Below, one piece after another: positions 8,203 to 16,812 of a DNA stretch of 64,000 nucleotides (position 1 is its first letter; the number at the start of each line of letters is the position of its first letter). Origin of the DNA: Longimicrobiales bacterium (lineage in GTDB: Bacteria; Gemmatimonadota; Gemmatimonadetes; Longimicrobiales; Gaopeijiaceae); assembly GCA_028278645.1 (NCBI GenBank), contig JANQDZ010000006.1, forward strand, positions 1 to 64,000, written 5' to 3'. The translations under genes were made by a program, and so were the position numbers. The notes beneath the pieces were generated by a model. The model saw only the letters and a program-made list of their open reading frames with translations, ran no database searches and was not told where the DNA came from.

Positions 8203-9122
8203 CTACCAGGTGATACCATCGGTCAGTCCGTTTACAAAGAAGAGCTGGAGGGAGAGGGCCGGGCTTTGGGTCGCAGTCAACCACCACCCGATATTTGCCG
8301 CAACCGTTGTTACCAGGAGGCTCAGAAGCAGAGCCGAGAACGGCAGCTGTAGCTTGCTGAAGTAACTCTTGGTTCCGGCAAATGGAGACACGACCACGAT
8401 GGCGGCACCACCGACCCCAACCCAGTAGACCGGTGTAATCACAACAGCGACGGGCAGGGTCCACCGAGCAGGAACCTGCTTAAGCCCAAACAACATGAAG
8501 AGCAGCGCGAGTCCAGCGATGGAAGTAACCACCAACACCACCACCCAGTCCAGATGTCGGCAACCGCGATCGGAAAGGATCTGGGCGACAACCGCGAACA
8601 TTGCCAAGCCAAAGACCATCCCCAGGGGGCAAGTTGGTTCTGGAGACCGGCAGCACCCCGGGCGATCTCGCCAACGCCTGACTGCCTTACGACCAGCCAC
8701 ATTATAGGCATGAAGCCGCCAGAGACTATGAGATCTTTCCAGGAATACCAGACAATCCACCGTCTGAACCCCAAGTAGACGGCATGTGCCGTACGATCGA
8801 GTCGATCCTTCACGGTCAAGAAAAACTTTAAGGATTCCTCCGGGACTGAAGCCCAGGGAGATGAGTCGAGAGATACCCAGGCTGCTGCGAACGCAGTCCT
8901 CGCCCTCGACTGAAGGATACCCCCAATCTTCTCCATCACCTTCAAGGAATCCGCGATGCACGTCAAAGCCGCAGCCCCGAGAAGGAAGATCACTTGAAAA
9001 CCCACGACCCAACTCAGTCCTGGCATGGACCCATTCCCGTAGAATGGTGCGGAGACTATCGGCAAAAAGATGCCGCGAGGATTGGAACCCGGCAAAAAAG
9101 CGGGGGGCGCCGTAGGGCACAA
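8203..9122 (-). pseudogene. polytopic membrane protein interrupted by a frameshift
   Basis: Two overlapping frames each carry half of what reads as one membrane protein. From about 9030 to 8640 one frame gives LSWVVGFQVIFLLGAAAL, a soluble stretch, and a helix around SGGFMPIMWLVV. Near 8630, at a run of five C on the coding strand (GCCCCCTGGGG), sense moves to the frame that continues MVFGLAMFAVVAQIL, WVVVLVVTSIAGLALLF, WTLPVAVVITPVYWVG and SALLLSLLVTTVAANIGWW, ending at 8203. Before and after the switch the other frame is rich in Arg, Trp and Cys and looks like noise. A sequencing error, a real frameshift, or two coupled genes (the second frame has an ATG exactly at the switch) are all possible. 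The true start is uncertain (9122 or 9026). Family not recognised. Confidence 0.5.
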
Positions 9123-9465
9123 AACACAGTATCCCCTTAATGGATGGGATCTGCCCCATCCGTCTCGACCTCATTTGCCCCGCGATAAACTCCATTGACT
9201 TTGTGGGTATCCTGGTGAGGATTTGATGGAGCATGCCTCCCCAAAGGTCCGGAATCCGGGTGCCCAAGGCGGAATTTTTATTACGCCTTCCCAACAACCT
9301 GGGATCGGGAGTCGGCCGGTTGTAGAAACACTGAGGAAGACGGGTGGGAAGTCTGATCGCCTCTGACCTTCCTGCAGCTACCGACCCCATGCGCCCTCCC
9401 GGACAGTTCGTCCGGTGCGACCATACTCACCGGGTGTGTCGTTTCCCACTTCTCGGGGAGGAGCA
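9123..9465. other. leader of the protease gene, no gene seen
   Basis: This stretch lies between the start region of the broken minus-strand membrane gene and the plus-strand protease gene, so it should contain divergent promoters. I could not identify -35/-10 pairs with confidence. A minus-strand frame is open here but is rich in Arg and Pro and unlike a protein. Confidence 0.35.
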
Positions 9466-11172
9466 ATGTCCATGGACAGTGCTGGCGTCATGGTGCGAGG
9501 TGCCGTGGGGTTTCCCGCGGCCCTGAAGCCTCTTTCGATCATCTCATTCGTTCTCGCCCTCGTTGTAGGTTGTACGGACGAGATTACTCCCTCCCTCGAA
9601 CCCGATCAGTCGCTACTCGAAAAGGCCTCGATAGAGGGCCTCCAAGACACCGGAACTCAGGAGTTGTTCGGCGGTGAGCGGAGTTTTGTTGAACTCTCGG
9701 TAATCGAGCCTCGATTCGCTGGGTTCTTTTTAGAGGGCCCTGTCCTGGTCGTGAATATGACCGGTCTGGACAGGTCCGAAGCCATAACCACGGCGATCCA
9801 GGAGGAACTCCTCCCAGAGGTTCAGCGGAGGGGGCGAGCTCATAGCGGGATTGAAATCCGTCGAGTTGATTACTCCTTTTTGGAACTCGCCAATTGGAGG
9901 AACCTCGTCTGGCGCCACGTGGGGGAGTTTGACGACCTGGGATCCCTAGACCTGGATGAGCGCCTAAACCGCGTGAGTATTGGGTTAAAGACCGGCTCTG
10001 GAAGAGCTCGAGTTCTAGAGTCTCTCCGTTCCCTAGGTATTCCGGCAGAAGGCGTCTTGATTCACGTCGAGGGCACCGTGGAGCGGACTGTGCTCTCCGA
10101 CAAGCCGGGGGCAGGCGCCCCTCTCCCGCGGACGGACTACCTCTATGATCGCATCCGTCCTATCCCAGGGGGCGTAAAATTCTTCTGGGCCAATCCATCG
10201 TACAATGGCGGTTGCACCATGGGGTTCAATGCGAGGAGATGGCCCGATGGGAATAACTACTTCGTTACGGCTTCTCATTGCACCTACGACCTGTTTGATG
10301 ATGACCCCGGCGCAACGAAAGCCGTTCAGGTATACGGGATTGATACGGTTGGCGTCGAAGCCGTAGACCCCAACGGGTGGACCTGCGGTCCTATTTGGGA
10401 TCGCGACGAATGCCGGTACAGTGACGCCGCAGCCTACGCCTACTACGCCGGGGTTGTTGACAGTGTGGGTTTCGGGACGATTGCTCGCCCTGTGGGACCT
10501 CCGGGGACCGGAGGAAGCTCGGGAAACGTGAATATCGATCCGGTACGCCCACGTTTTTATGTCACAGGCTCCGTGAACTGGCCGATTCAAGGGGATTCCG
10601 TCCATAAGGTCGGAGTTGCCACGGGATGGACAGCGGGCAAGGTAACTAAGACCTGCTACATCCAGGATTTCAGCGAAACGGGACCCCACCCGGAGTACTG
10701 GGTGCTCTGCACCTACAACACGGACTACCGGTCCGAGGGTGGAGATAGTGGCAGTCCGGTATTCATTCGGTCGGACACTGCGAATGTACTTCTGGCAGGG
10801 GTGAATTTCGCAACGAACGATAATTACCAAGGCCGTTTCTCCAGCTTCGGGGCCATCTTCCACACATCATATGACAATCTGTTTTCACAGGTTCAGGTTT
10901 GGAACGCACCCCTCACGGGTTCCATAGCCGGGCCGTTTGAGGCTCCCCCTGAGGAGGCCTGCACCTGGTCGGCGTCAAACGTCTCCGGCGGAGCCTGGCC
11001 GTACTCTTACCAATGGTCTGGAGCGCTTACCGGGACCGGCATCAATGTGACAGGAGAAATCCAGGAGCCAGGTGAGTGGTTGTACCTGACGGTAACAGAT
11101 GCTCTTTCTAATCAACTGAATGATCAACTGTACATTTCAGTTGAGGACGGGATGGAAGAATGCGAGTACTGA
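9466..11172 (+). CDS. secreted S1-family serine protease, lipoprotein with pro-region and C-terminal Ig-like domain
   Basis: 568 residues from the ATG at 9466, which follows GGGGAGGAGCA. The signal segment ends in a lipobox (ALVVGC, Cys36). A pro-region of about 200 residues follows, with YSFLELANWRNLV reminiscent of alpha-lytic/streptogrisin propeptides. The chymotrypsin-fold catalytic domain shows TASHC (His271), CRYSDAAAY (Asp320) and GGDSGSPVF (Ser428), with paired cysteines around them. The last 80 residues form an Ig/PKD-like sandwich (ACTWSASNVSGG ... YQWSGALTG). All three catalytic residues are present, so activity is expected. The stop lies 10 bases inside the next gene, indicating one transcript with the barrel protein at 11160. 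Confidence 0.88.
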   Translation: MSMDSAGVMVRGAVGFPAALKPLSIISFVLALVVGCTDEITPSLEPDQSLLEKASIEGLQDTGTQELFGGERSFVELSVIEPRFAGFFLEGPVLVVNMTGLDRSEAITTAIQEELLPEVQRRGRAHSGIEIRRVDYSFLELANWRNLVWRHVGEFDDLGSLDLDERLNRVSIGLKTGSGRARVLESLRSLGIPAEGVLIHVEGTVERTVLSDKPGAGAPLPRTDYLYDRIRPIPGGVKFFWANPSYNGGCTMGFNARRWPDGNNYFVTASHCTYDLFDDDPGATKAVQVYGIDTVGVEAVDPNGWTCGPIWDRDECRYSDAAAYAYYAGVVDSVGFGTIARPVGPPGTGGSSGNVNIDPVRPRFYVTGSVNWPIQGDSVHKVGVATGWTAGKVTKTCYIQDFSETGPHPEYWVLCTYNTDYRSEGGDSGSPVFIRSDTANVLLAGVNFATNDNYQGRFSSFGAIFHTSYDNLFSQVQVWNAPLTGSIAGPFEAPPEEACTWSASNVSGGAWPYSYQWSGALTGTGINVTGEIQEPGEWLYLTVTDALSNQLNDQLYISVEDGMEECEY

Positions 11173-11741
11173 ATCCAGTCCTTTTCGCAGGTGCCGCGCT
11201 GGGTGGTTTATGTGTTTCCGCACTTTCAGCTCAACCAACATTCCCAGATTCCGGGGGTTGGCATTTGCACCTTGGGATTGGGCCTGGATGGAGTGCGTTC
11301 CCGGTCCCAAAAGATCTGCGTGAAGGCTCGATTAGCATAGCCCAAGAGAGGGTGTTTGGACTTTCCGGCTCCCTCGGGTTGTCTTCAGGCATCAAGGGAA
11401 AATGGCGGCTCGGCGTCGAGTTAAACGCGTGGACCGGGGTAGACGATGGGATAAAGCGAAAGACGCAGTTTGGACTTCTTGGAGTTGCGTACGGATACCC
11501 ATTCTCAAAAAGGGGGTTCTTTCTGAAGGGTGGCTTGGGTGGCGGGTTCGTCGTTGTCGATTCCCTAGATGGCGGGAAAGAAGGCCAGGGGGAGGGACTA
11601 GCGTATTTGATCGGCGCTGGATGGGACTTGATGGTATGGCGCGGCACAGTGCTGGCCCCCTATTTCGAGGTTCCATTCATGCGGCGCTTCCGGGGCGGGG
11701 CGCCAAACACCATTCAAGTGGGACTTGGGTTCAGACGGTGA
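11160..11741 (+). CDS. small outer-membrane beta-barrel protein
   Basis: 193 residues: signal peptide ending VSALSAQ, then alternating strands rich in Gly and aromatics (GGWHLHLGIGPGW, GLSGSLGLSSGIKGKWRLG, FFLKGGLGGGFVVVD) and a last strand ending in GLGFRR. This is the pattern of an 8-strand OmpA/OmpW-like barrel. The start overlaps the end of the protease gene by 13 bases and is preceded by a GGA-rich stretch, so the two are likely co-translated. Its 3' end overlaps the convergent replication-protein remnant by 28 bases. Confidence 0.75.
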   Translation: MRVLNPVLFAGAALGGLCVSALSAQPTFPDSGGWHLHLGIGPGWSAFPVPKDLREGSISIAQERVFGLSGSLGLSSGIKGKWRLGVELNAWTGVDDGIKRKTQFGLLGVAYGYPFSKRGFFLKGGLGGGFVVVDSLDGGKEGQGEGLAYLIGAGWDLMVWRGTVLAPYFEVPFMRRFRGGAPNTIQVGLGFRR

Positions 11742-12558
11742 TGTCTTGTTGGGAAGGCCCATTGAGTGTTGGATGGGGTGAAAAAGTCTGGTCTCCACCT
11801 GACACTCGGCCTTCGCCGTAACGTAGTTTGGGCTGCGTCTTTCTTCTCTCCTTCATTCCTGGCCCTGGCGGCCTCCTTCGCCACTTTCAACCCAGCGGTG
11901 AAGACCTGATACTGGGTTGGCTCCTGCCCCCGGAGGATGCCACGGGCGTATTTCTCGTTCCTCTCTTCCCGGGCGTAGCCCTTTTCGATGTACGTTCGGA
12001 GGGCAGCCCACACTTGGTCGGGCGTGAAGTCTTCCCAGTAATCGAACTCTGCCAGGACGACGGAGTCGGCCATCTTGCCGGTCTTCCGGGTCGAGCGGAA
12101 AGCTTCGAGGGCCAACTCGATGGCTTGGAGTTGGGCGGGAGTGTAGCGTTTTCTCTTTTCGAGAATCAGAGGCGCGGGGTTTGGGGTGGAGGGGTTTTTC
12201 CCCTTCTTCCCCTTATTCTTATTGTCCCAAGGTCCGTCCCAAGGGTCTCAATCATTTCCTGCTCCCTAAGCCAATCCAGCATTCTCCCGACACGGGAGAG
12301 GGACCATCTCCGTATCTCCTGATTCTCCAGCCACTCGCTTTCCTCGATGATCCTCCGATACGATTTGAGAAGCTTACCTCGGCAGACCGTGACCCCACGC
12401 CGGTTCTCTGGGACCGGATTCCAGCGGGCATTGAGCAGCAGGTAGATCCACAGGCGCAGGTGATGATGGTCCTGGTCCCAAATGGGGCTACCCTGGAGCC
12501 TCCTGGCCAATAGGATGTAGCCGCCAGGTATGTGGTCAATTGATCCATCGTCTTCCAT
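11714..12558 (-). pseudogene. phage/plasmid-type replication protein, frameshifted
   Basis: The ATG at 12558 has an excellent site (GGAGGG-AAACG-ATG). The first frame (12558-12166) matches the N-terminal winged-helix region of phage replisome-organiser/RepO-like proteins: GGYILLARRLQGSPIW, LWIYLLLNARWNPV, VCRGKLLKSYRRI, IRRWSLSRVGRMLDWLREQEMIE, GTIRI. It then stops. A second frame, open from 12247, continues with a Lys/Asn/Pro-rich linker, KRKRYTPAQLQAIELALEAF and a DnaD-like end (QVWAALRTYIEKGYA, KYARGILRG). Joining them needs a shift in the run GGGGAAAAACCCC (about 12193-12205, coding strand). Whether this is a sequencing error or true decay cannot be decided here. It marks the 11.7-14.1 kb stretch as derived from a mobile element. 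Confidence 0.6.
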
Positions 12559-12660
12559 CGTTTCCCTCCCCCACGAGGGGTGGAGCTTGCCGGGCTCAGA
12601 GGTGGGGGTCTGAGGAGCCGAAGCTCACCGTGGGGTTCTACCACGGCCCCGGCGTAGTCC

Positions 12661-12903
12661 TTAGGCAGCTGGTTTCAGATCGTCGTGGGAGCTGTTCACG
12701 CCCTCTCGAATCGCACGACGAGCGTCGGGCGAGAGCGTGCTCTGGAACCCCTCCTCAGCGAGGATCTTCGAGACTGGTTGAGGGCCGAGTTTTTTCGAAA
12801 CCCAGTTCGAAACTGCCGAGACTAAAACCGGATCGGAAGAAGCGAAGACGGGTTCGGCTTCACTGGCACTCTCGCCAGCCATGATCGCGACAAATACTGC
12901 CAT
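12661..12903 (-). CDS. small protein of the mobile-element remnant
   Basis: 80 residues. Support comes mainly from a strong ribosome site (CTGGAGGGACCAG directly before the ATG at 12903) and from its place in a same-strand series with the replication protein. The sequence is acidic at the start and contains a helical stretch (VLVSAVSNWVSKKLGPQPVS). No domain recognised. Confidence 0.55.
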   Translation of the reverse strand: MAVFVAIMAGESASEAEPVFASSDPVLVSAVSNWVSKKLGPQPVSKILAEEGFQSTLSPDARRAIREGVNSSHDDLKPAA

Positions 12904-13042
12904 CTGGTCCCTCCAGAGTTTGTGTTCACCTGTCCCTATAGATGAGTGTGAACCTTGAAGACAAACCTGGATGGAGCCCCGGTGGGCCTGGGAGTATGGT
13001 TTAGTGATTATTGGCTCGGTAGGAGCCTAACTGCGGGTAGAC

Positions 13043-13270
13043 TCAAACAGCTTCAGGGTCGGAATACTTACGGATTTTCTCGAAGAGACGGTTTCGCTGA
13101 GTCCGGAAGTTCAGGAGGGTGATTTCTAGGTCTTCACACACGAGTTCTTCGTCGCCGAATCTCTTCAGGGCTTCAAAGATCTCTCTTTGTCTGGGAGATC
13201 CGACGCGCTCGGCAATCAACCCGATCTCCTGGAGGTGTGTCTGCAGAGGGTCATCCTCGTCGTTTAGCAC
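13043..13270 (-). CDS. small putative DNA-binding protein
   Basis: 75 residues, GTG start nine bases after the stop of the upstream 258-codon gene, so probably co-transcribed. The central part (SPRQREIFEALKRFGDEEL) resembles helices seen in sigma-factor or terminase-like helix-turn-helix proteins, followed by a basic helix (NFRTQRNRLFEKIRKY). The assignment is weak and rests on this resemblance and on context in a phage-like gene row. Confidence 0.45.
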   Translation of the reverse strand: MLNDEDDPLQTHLQEIGLIAERVGSPRQREIFEALKRFGDEELVCEDLEITLLNFRTQRNRLFEKIRKYSDPEAV

Positions 13271-13279
13271 TTCTTCGAT

Positions 13280-14053
13280 TCAATGGTCCTCTTCTCCGAA
13301 CGGATCGTCCTCGACCCCTCTCCATCCCGGGCGACGGGGCTTTGGAGGCTTCTCTCCATTTAGGAGCGGCGAATCCACCACGACCTGGACAGGATGGCCT
13401 TTGTCTTTCTTGGTGTTCGGGACCTGATCGTCCATCTCACCGAACTCCTCCACGAGCCAGTTGCCAGCGTGCCAGAGTGTCGCATTCCTCAGCTTCTCGG
13501 TACACTCCCACCAGGGAAGCTCGGTCTCCGGCACAAGGAGCTTTTTCTTACCGTCTTCGTCAGTCTTCCAGGATTTACTCAATCGGACTGAAGCAGGACT
13601 ACCGATCACTTCACTCGCTCGGAGGAAACCAAACTCCAGGGCCGAAACCTTTAGGTGCTTTGGATTATGGCCTGTTGACACCGCACCCCAGAAAGCCCGA
13701 CGAACCTCAGTCCTTTCCAGCTTACTTCCCGGGTTCCAGAAATCGGACAGGCTCTGCGCCACGGATCGGACTGAAACCCCACGCTCCTCTTCCGGTGTCT
13801 CGTTCGTGGTTGCCGGCGCAAGCTCACCAACATCCTGGTCCCACCCGTAACCCTTTGACACGTGATCGATGAAGGCGATCGTGTGTTTGAGCGATGGGTG
13901 TCTCTCCGCCAGCCGTCGGCGGTATGTCCGGAGGTTTTTTCGGCGTGTGATCTCACCGGCCATCTCCGGGGTGATCCTTCTCGCCAAAAGGACTCCGAGT
14001 ATTTTTGGAGAAGTGCAAACAGTTGCGAAAAGAAAATTCTCTTGACGAAACAT
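13280..14053 (-). CDS. orphan protein heading the mobile-element gene row
   Basis: Up to 257 residues; no signal peptide and no membrane helix. I do not recognise it. Visible: a basic segment (EITRRKNLRTYRRRLAERHP) in the first third, a Trp-rich middle (LPWWECTEKLRNATLWHAGNWLVEEFG) and an acidic C-terminus ending FGEEDH. The start is unsure: the ATG at 14053 lies in AT-rich sequence with no good site; an ATG at 13963 (MAGEITRRK) has AAGGATCACCCCGGAG upstream and may be the true one. The three minus-strand genes behind it, down to the broken replication protein, suggest a short phage- or plasmid-derived operon. Confidence 0.55.
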   Translation of the reverse strand: MFRQENFLFATVCTSPKILGVLLARRITPEMAGEITRRKNLRTYRRRLAERHPSLKHTIAFIDHVSKGYGWDQDVGELAPATTNETPEEERGVSVRSVAQSLSDFWNPGSKLERTEVRRAFWGAVSTGHNPKHLKVSALEFGFLRASEVIGSPASVRLSKSWKTDEDGKKKLLVPETELPWWECTEKLRNATLWHAGNWLVEEFGEMDDQVPNTKKDKGHPVQVVVDSPLLNGEKPPKPRRPGWRGVEDDPFGEEDH

Positions 14054-14215
14054 ATATTCTAGTTGTGTATTAGCTACGCACCCCCCCAACAGAACTAGCA
14101 CCTGGTCTCATTGGTCACGCACACTTCGCGGTGGCCGGAGGGGTTTTTATACCCCGTTCCTCCTGGTTCCGTGGGAAAGGCGAGATGAGCCGGTGCGGAG
14201 GTTGGAGGAGGTTGT
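14054..14215. promoter_or_regulatory. AT-rich intergenic region between divergent genes
   Basis: This 160-base gap separates the minus-strand mobile-element genes from the plus-strand gene at 14216. Its left end is clearly more AT-rich than its surroundings (ATATATTCTAGTTGTGTATTAG) and is the likely promoter for the minus-strand row. No exact hexamer pair is claimed. Confidence 0.3.
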
Positions 14216-16237
14216 ATGTTTTTCGCTCTCGGTGCTTTCGCCCTTTCCGCAGCCATCCAGGACACGACCACGGCTAACCAACTGGTGGACGTGCTGCACC
14301 CGGCCAACTTCGTTTCAATTTACGAGCTCACGGAGGGATCTCTCCAGAGGATTCCAATCTACTGCGGCCTAGCATCGCTCAACGGCTCGTCTGTACCGGA
14401 CGACCCCTGCGAGGCGATGCCAGACTCCACGGTCCGGCCTTACGACGTGGTGGAGGGCGAGGTAGACGAAGGGAGCCGGATCCTGATTCGGTTCGACCGC
14501 CAGTGGATTATCGACGAGCGGGATGATTTTGACGGGGCTTTGACGATCCGCGCCAGTGTGCTGTCCGGAGGCGTCAAGGACCAGCTTGATGTCCCGGGAT
14601 ACTCGGTGTTCGGGAAGGAAGAGGAGATCGCCGCGGCTCGTATTCGGTCGTCGCAGGACTGGCGAAACATCTTCTCCTCTCTTTCCATTCGATGGAATGC
14701 CCTTTCAGAACAACTGGCAGATCTTGAGCGTGCCTTGGAATGCGGTTTTGGTGTCGATCCATTTGACTCCTTTGGCACACAGGTAGGCTACGGAGGCCTT
14801 TCGGATCGGGGGGCCAGAGATCGCTTTGGCCCCCGGGCCGAAGCCTTTTGCACAGCGGTGAGGGCTGGGACTGACTCCGTCCAGATCATTGAGGACCAGG
14901 CGGGCCTCTATCGAGGCTATGACCCTGTGCACTGGAGCATCCTAGGAACATTCGTGGAGGAAGCGCGACCCTTGATCCTTGCCGAAAAGGATCTGATCAG
15001 CATCTCTCTCCGGACATTAGCGACCTCCGACACGACCATCCTGAATGTCATTTCCCGTATGATCGAGCAGGACCCGGAAGTTCTCCGGCACCTTGCCACG
15101 ACAGTCTATGAAAACCTTCTTCCCCGCTTGGCCGCATCCGACTCGATGGTCAACGTAATCCAAGACCGACAGGCCGATAGTAGCAAGGTGTTGGATCAGA
15201 GGAGGCTAGAGATCCAGAACCGACATAGGCTTCCCTCCTCCCGGGTGAAATTCCTCGAAGACCAAATGGCTACCGTGGACGATAGCTTAAACGCTGCCAC
15301 GGACGATGAGCTGAGTGCGAGGCTCAGGCGTCGCCTCTGGGCGCTCGAAGACTCCCTGTATTCTCCCGCCCTTCCGGATTCCGTCGAGCAACAGTTAGCG
15401 GAGATCAACTTGGCCCTGACGAACCTGGGCTTCTTGGAATCGTCCGATCCGGAAGGGGATGCGGGGACGATCGCCCGGATCAGGGCATCGCTCGCGGAGA
15501 TTGATGAAGCCTACATAATCATCGATTGTTCTCAGCGGTTTCCGGTTCGGGAATGCATCGAGTACCTCAATGGCGGGCCGGAACCATCCGACAGCACCCA
15601 GGCTGATGGCGATGCGTTGGCAGAAAGGTTTGCCCGTTTCCTCAAGGATACTGACCTTCATCTACCAAGCGATCGAGTGCGAAGCGGCGATGTAGTGGAG
15701 ATTGAGATTCATAATGGCGAGGACGATCCCACACTTCACCGGTTCCTGACGCTCCGCCTAAAGGTGCGGGATTTCGGCTGGAAGGAACGCCTCACCGACT
15801 CGTTCTTGTTCGTCAACCGGCTCGACGACAAGCCGCAGGCATCCGACGCTCCCGGAGCGGACACCATCCCAGAGGTTGTCGATTTTTCGCCCACTCCTGG
15901 TGTTTCAATGGCCTGGACGCTCTACCATCGCACAGACCCGACCCTTCGGTGGCTCCGTCCCAGTTTTGGCTTCAATGTGTCATTTCCCCGCTTTGGCACC
16001 CGGATCAAAACCAGAACAGTCGAAACGGAACCTGTCCGTGTCGAGGTGGCTACTGAGGAGGAAACCGACAGGACGATTGACCTGGCGTTCGGGCTCTTGG
16101 TCGGACTTTTTGACAACGCTCTCCAGGCGTCGATTGGGAGAACCCTGACAGCCCGAAGCAATCCATGGTACTTCGCCATCGGATTCAGCTTTGTGGGTGC
16201 TTTGGAGACAGTCGTCTCTCCCGAATCGGGTGGATAG
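14216..16237 (+). CDS. large exported orphan protein, helical middle and possible barrel end
   Basis: 673 residues; start supported by GGAGGAGGTTGT. A short hydrophobic N-terminus (MFFALGAFALSAAIQD) looks like a signal peptide. Residues 20-140 are beta-rich; about 140-430 are helical and coiled-coil-like (SSLSIRWNALSEQLADLERAL, QRRLEIQNRHRLPSSRVKFL); the last 120 residues return to alternating strands (MAWTLYHRTDPTLRWLRPSF, LAFGLLVGLFDNALQASIG, WYFAIGFSFVGALE), which could be an outer-membrane anchor. Cysteines are few and scattered. I do not recognise the family. It stands alone, with 130 bases of empty sequence after it. Confidence 0.7.
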   Translation: MFFALGAFALSAAIQDTTTANQLVDVLHPANFVSIYELTEGSLQRIPIYCGLASLNGSSVPDDPCEAMPDSTVRPYDVVEGEVDEGSRILIRFDRQWIIDERDDFDGALTIRASVLSGGVKDQLDVPGYSVFGKEEEIAAARIRSSQDWRNIFSSLSIRWNALSEQLADLERALECGFGVDPFDSFGTQVGYGGLSDRGARDRFGPRAEAFCTAVRAGTDSVQIIEDQAGLYRGYDPVHWSILGTFVEEARPLILAEKDLISISLRTLATSDTTILNVISRMIEQDPEVLRHLATTVYENLLPRLAASDSMVNVIQDRQADSSKVLDQRRLEIQNRHRLPSSRVKFLEDQMATVDDSLNAATDDELSARLRRRLWALEDSLYSPALPDSVEQQLAEINLALTNLGFLESSDPEGDAGTIARIRASLAEIDEAYIIIDCSQRFPVRECIEYLNGGPEPSDSTQADGDALAERFARFLKDTDLHLPSDRVRSGDVVEIEIHNGEDDPTLHRFLTLRLKVRDFGWKERLTDSFLFVNRLDDKPQASDAPGADTIPEVVDFSPTPGVSMAWTLYHRTDPTLRWLRPSFGFNVSFPRFGTRIKTRTVETEPVRVEVATEEETDRTIDLAFGLLVGLFDNALQASIGRTLTARSNPWYFAIGFSFVGALETVVSPESGG

Positions 16238-16368
16238 GGATCCGCGAGGCATAACCTCTTAATCTTCAGGCCCCAGCGGCTCATCGGGATCGGACCCGGC
16301 GAGCCGCTAGGAGGTCTTACGGACCCTATAGTGGCTGGTGGGGCCGGATCTGGGGCCGAGAGCTGGGC
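16238..16368. other. gap between convergent genes
   Basis: 131 bases between the large exported protein and the small membrane frame on the other strand. Nothing recognised; no T-tract terminator seen. Confidence 0.4.
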
Positions 16369-16701
16369 CTAGGTGACATTCCATTTGTGGTGAGGTACGA
16401 GATTCGGGAGCAGAGCGAGAAACCAGAAATGGAGATGTTGGCTGCTAATGCCGCTCCCGACATCACCCACGTCCAACTTCTCTGAACAACTTCCGGTGGC
16501 CAAGACTATCAGAGGAACAACCGCGAAGCCTGTCGTATAGCATTCGACGGTGTCCAGTAACGCGGTTGTGGAACTGTTCAAAGACAGGACCTGGTTGGCC
16601 GCGATCCACTTGACTACCTCCTGGACCCCATACAAAGCCGTGCCACCCCAGACGATCAAGATCGTGGAAAGGACGAGGAGGGTTTTCTTTCGTGCTGCCA
16701 T
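16369..16701 (-). CDS. small membrane protein, two helices
   Basis: 110 residues. The first helix (about 7-25, LLVLSTILIVWGGTALYGV) follows a basic start (MAARKK) and a second lies at about 57-70 (TGFAVVPLIVLATG). The region after the second helix (SQHLHFWFLALLPNLVPHHKW) looks less protein-like and the gene may be truncated there. No family recognised; only an average ribosome site. Confidence 0.4.
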   Translation of the reverse strand: MAARKKTLLVLSTILIVWGGTALYGVQEVVKWIAANQVLSLNSSTTALLDTVECYTTGFAVVPLIVLATGSCSEKLDVGDVGSGISSQHLHFWFLALLPNLVPHHKWNVT

Positions 16702-16812
16702 TCCGGCCCCGACTGAGGGTCCTATGCTCAGAGTTCACGTGTGGTTCTGGCCCCCTGTTAGCCGTCACCGCGCCCGGTTTCGGTTGGCCTCAGCTATACT
16801 GGGTCAGTTTTC

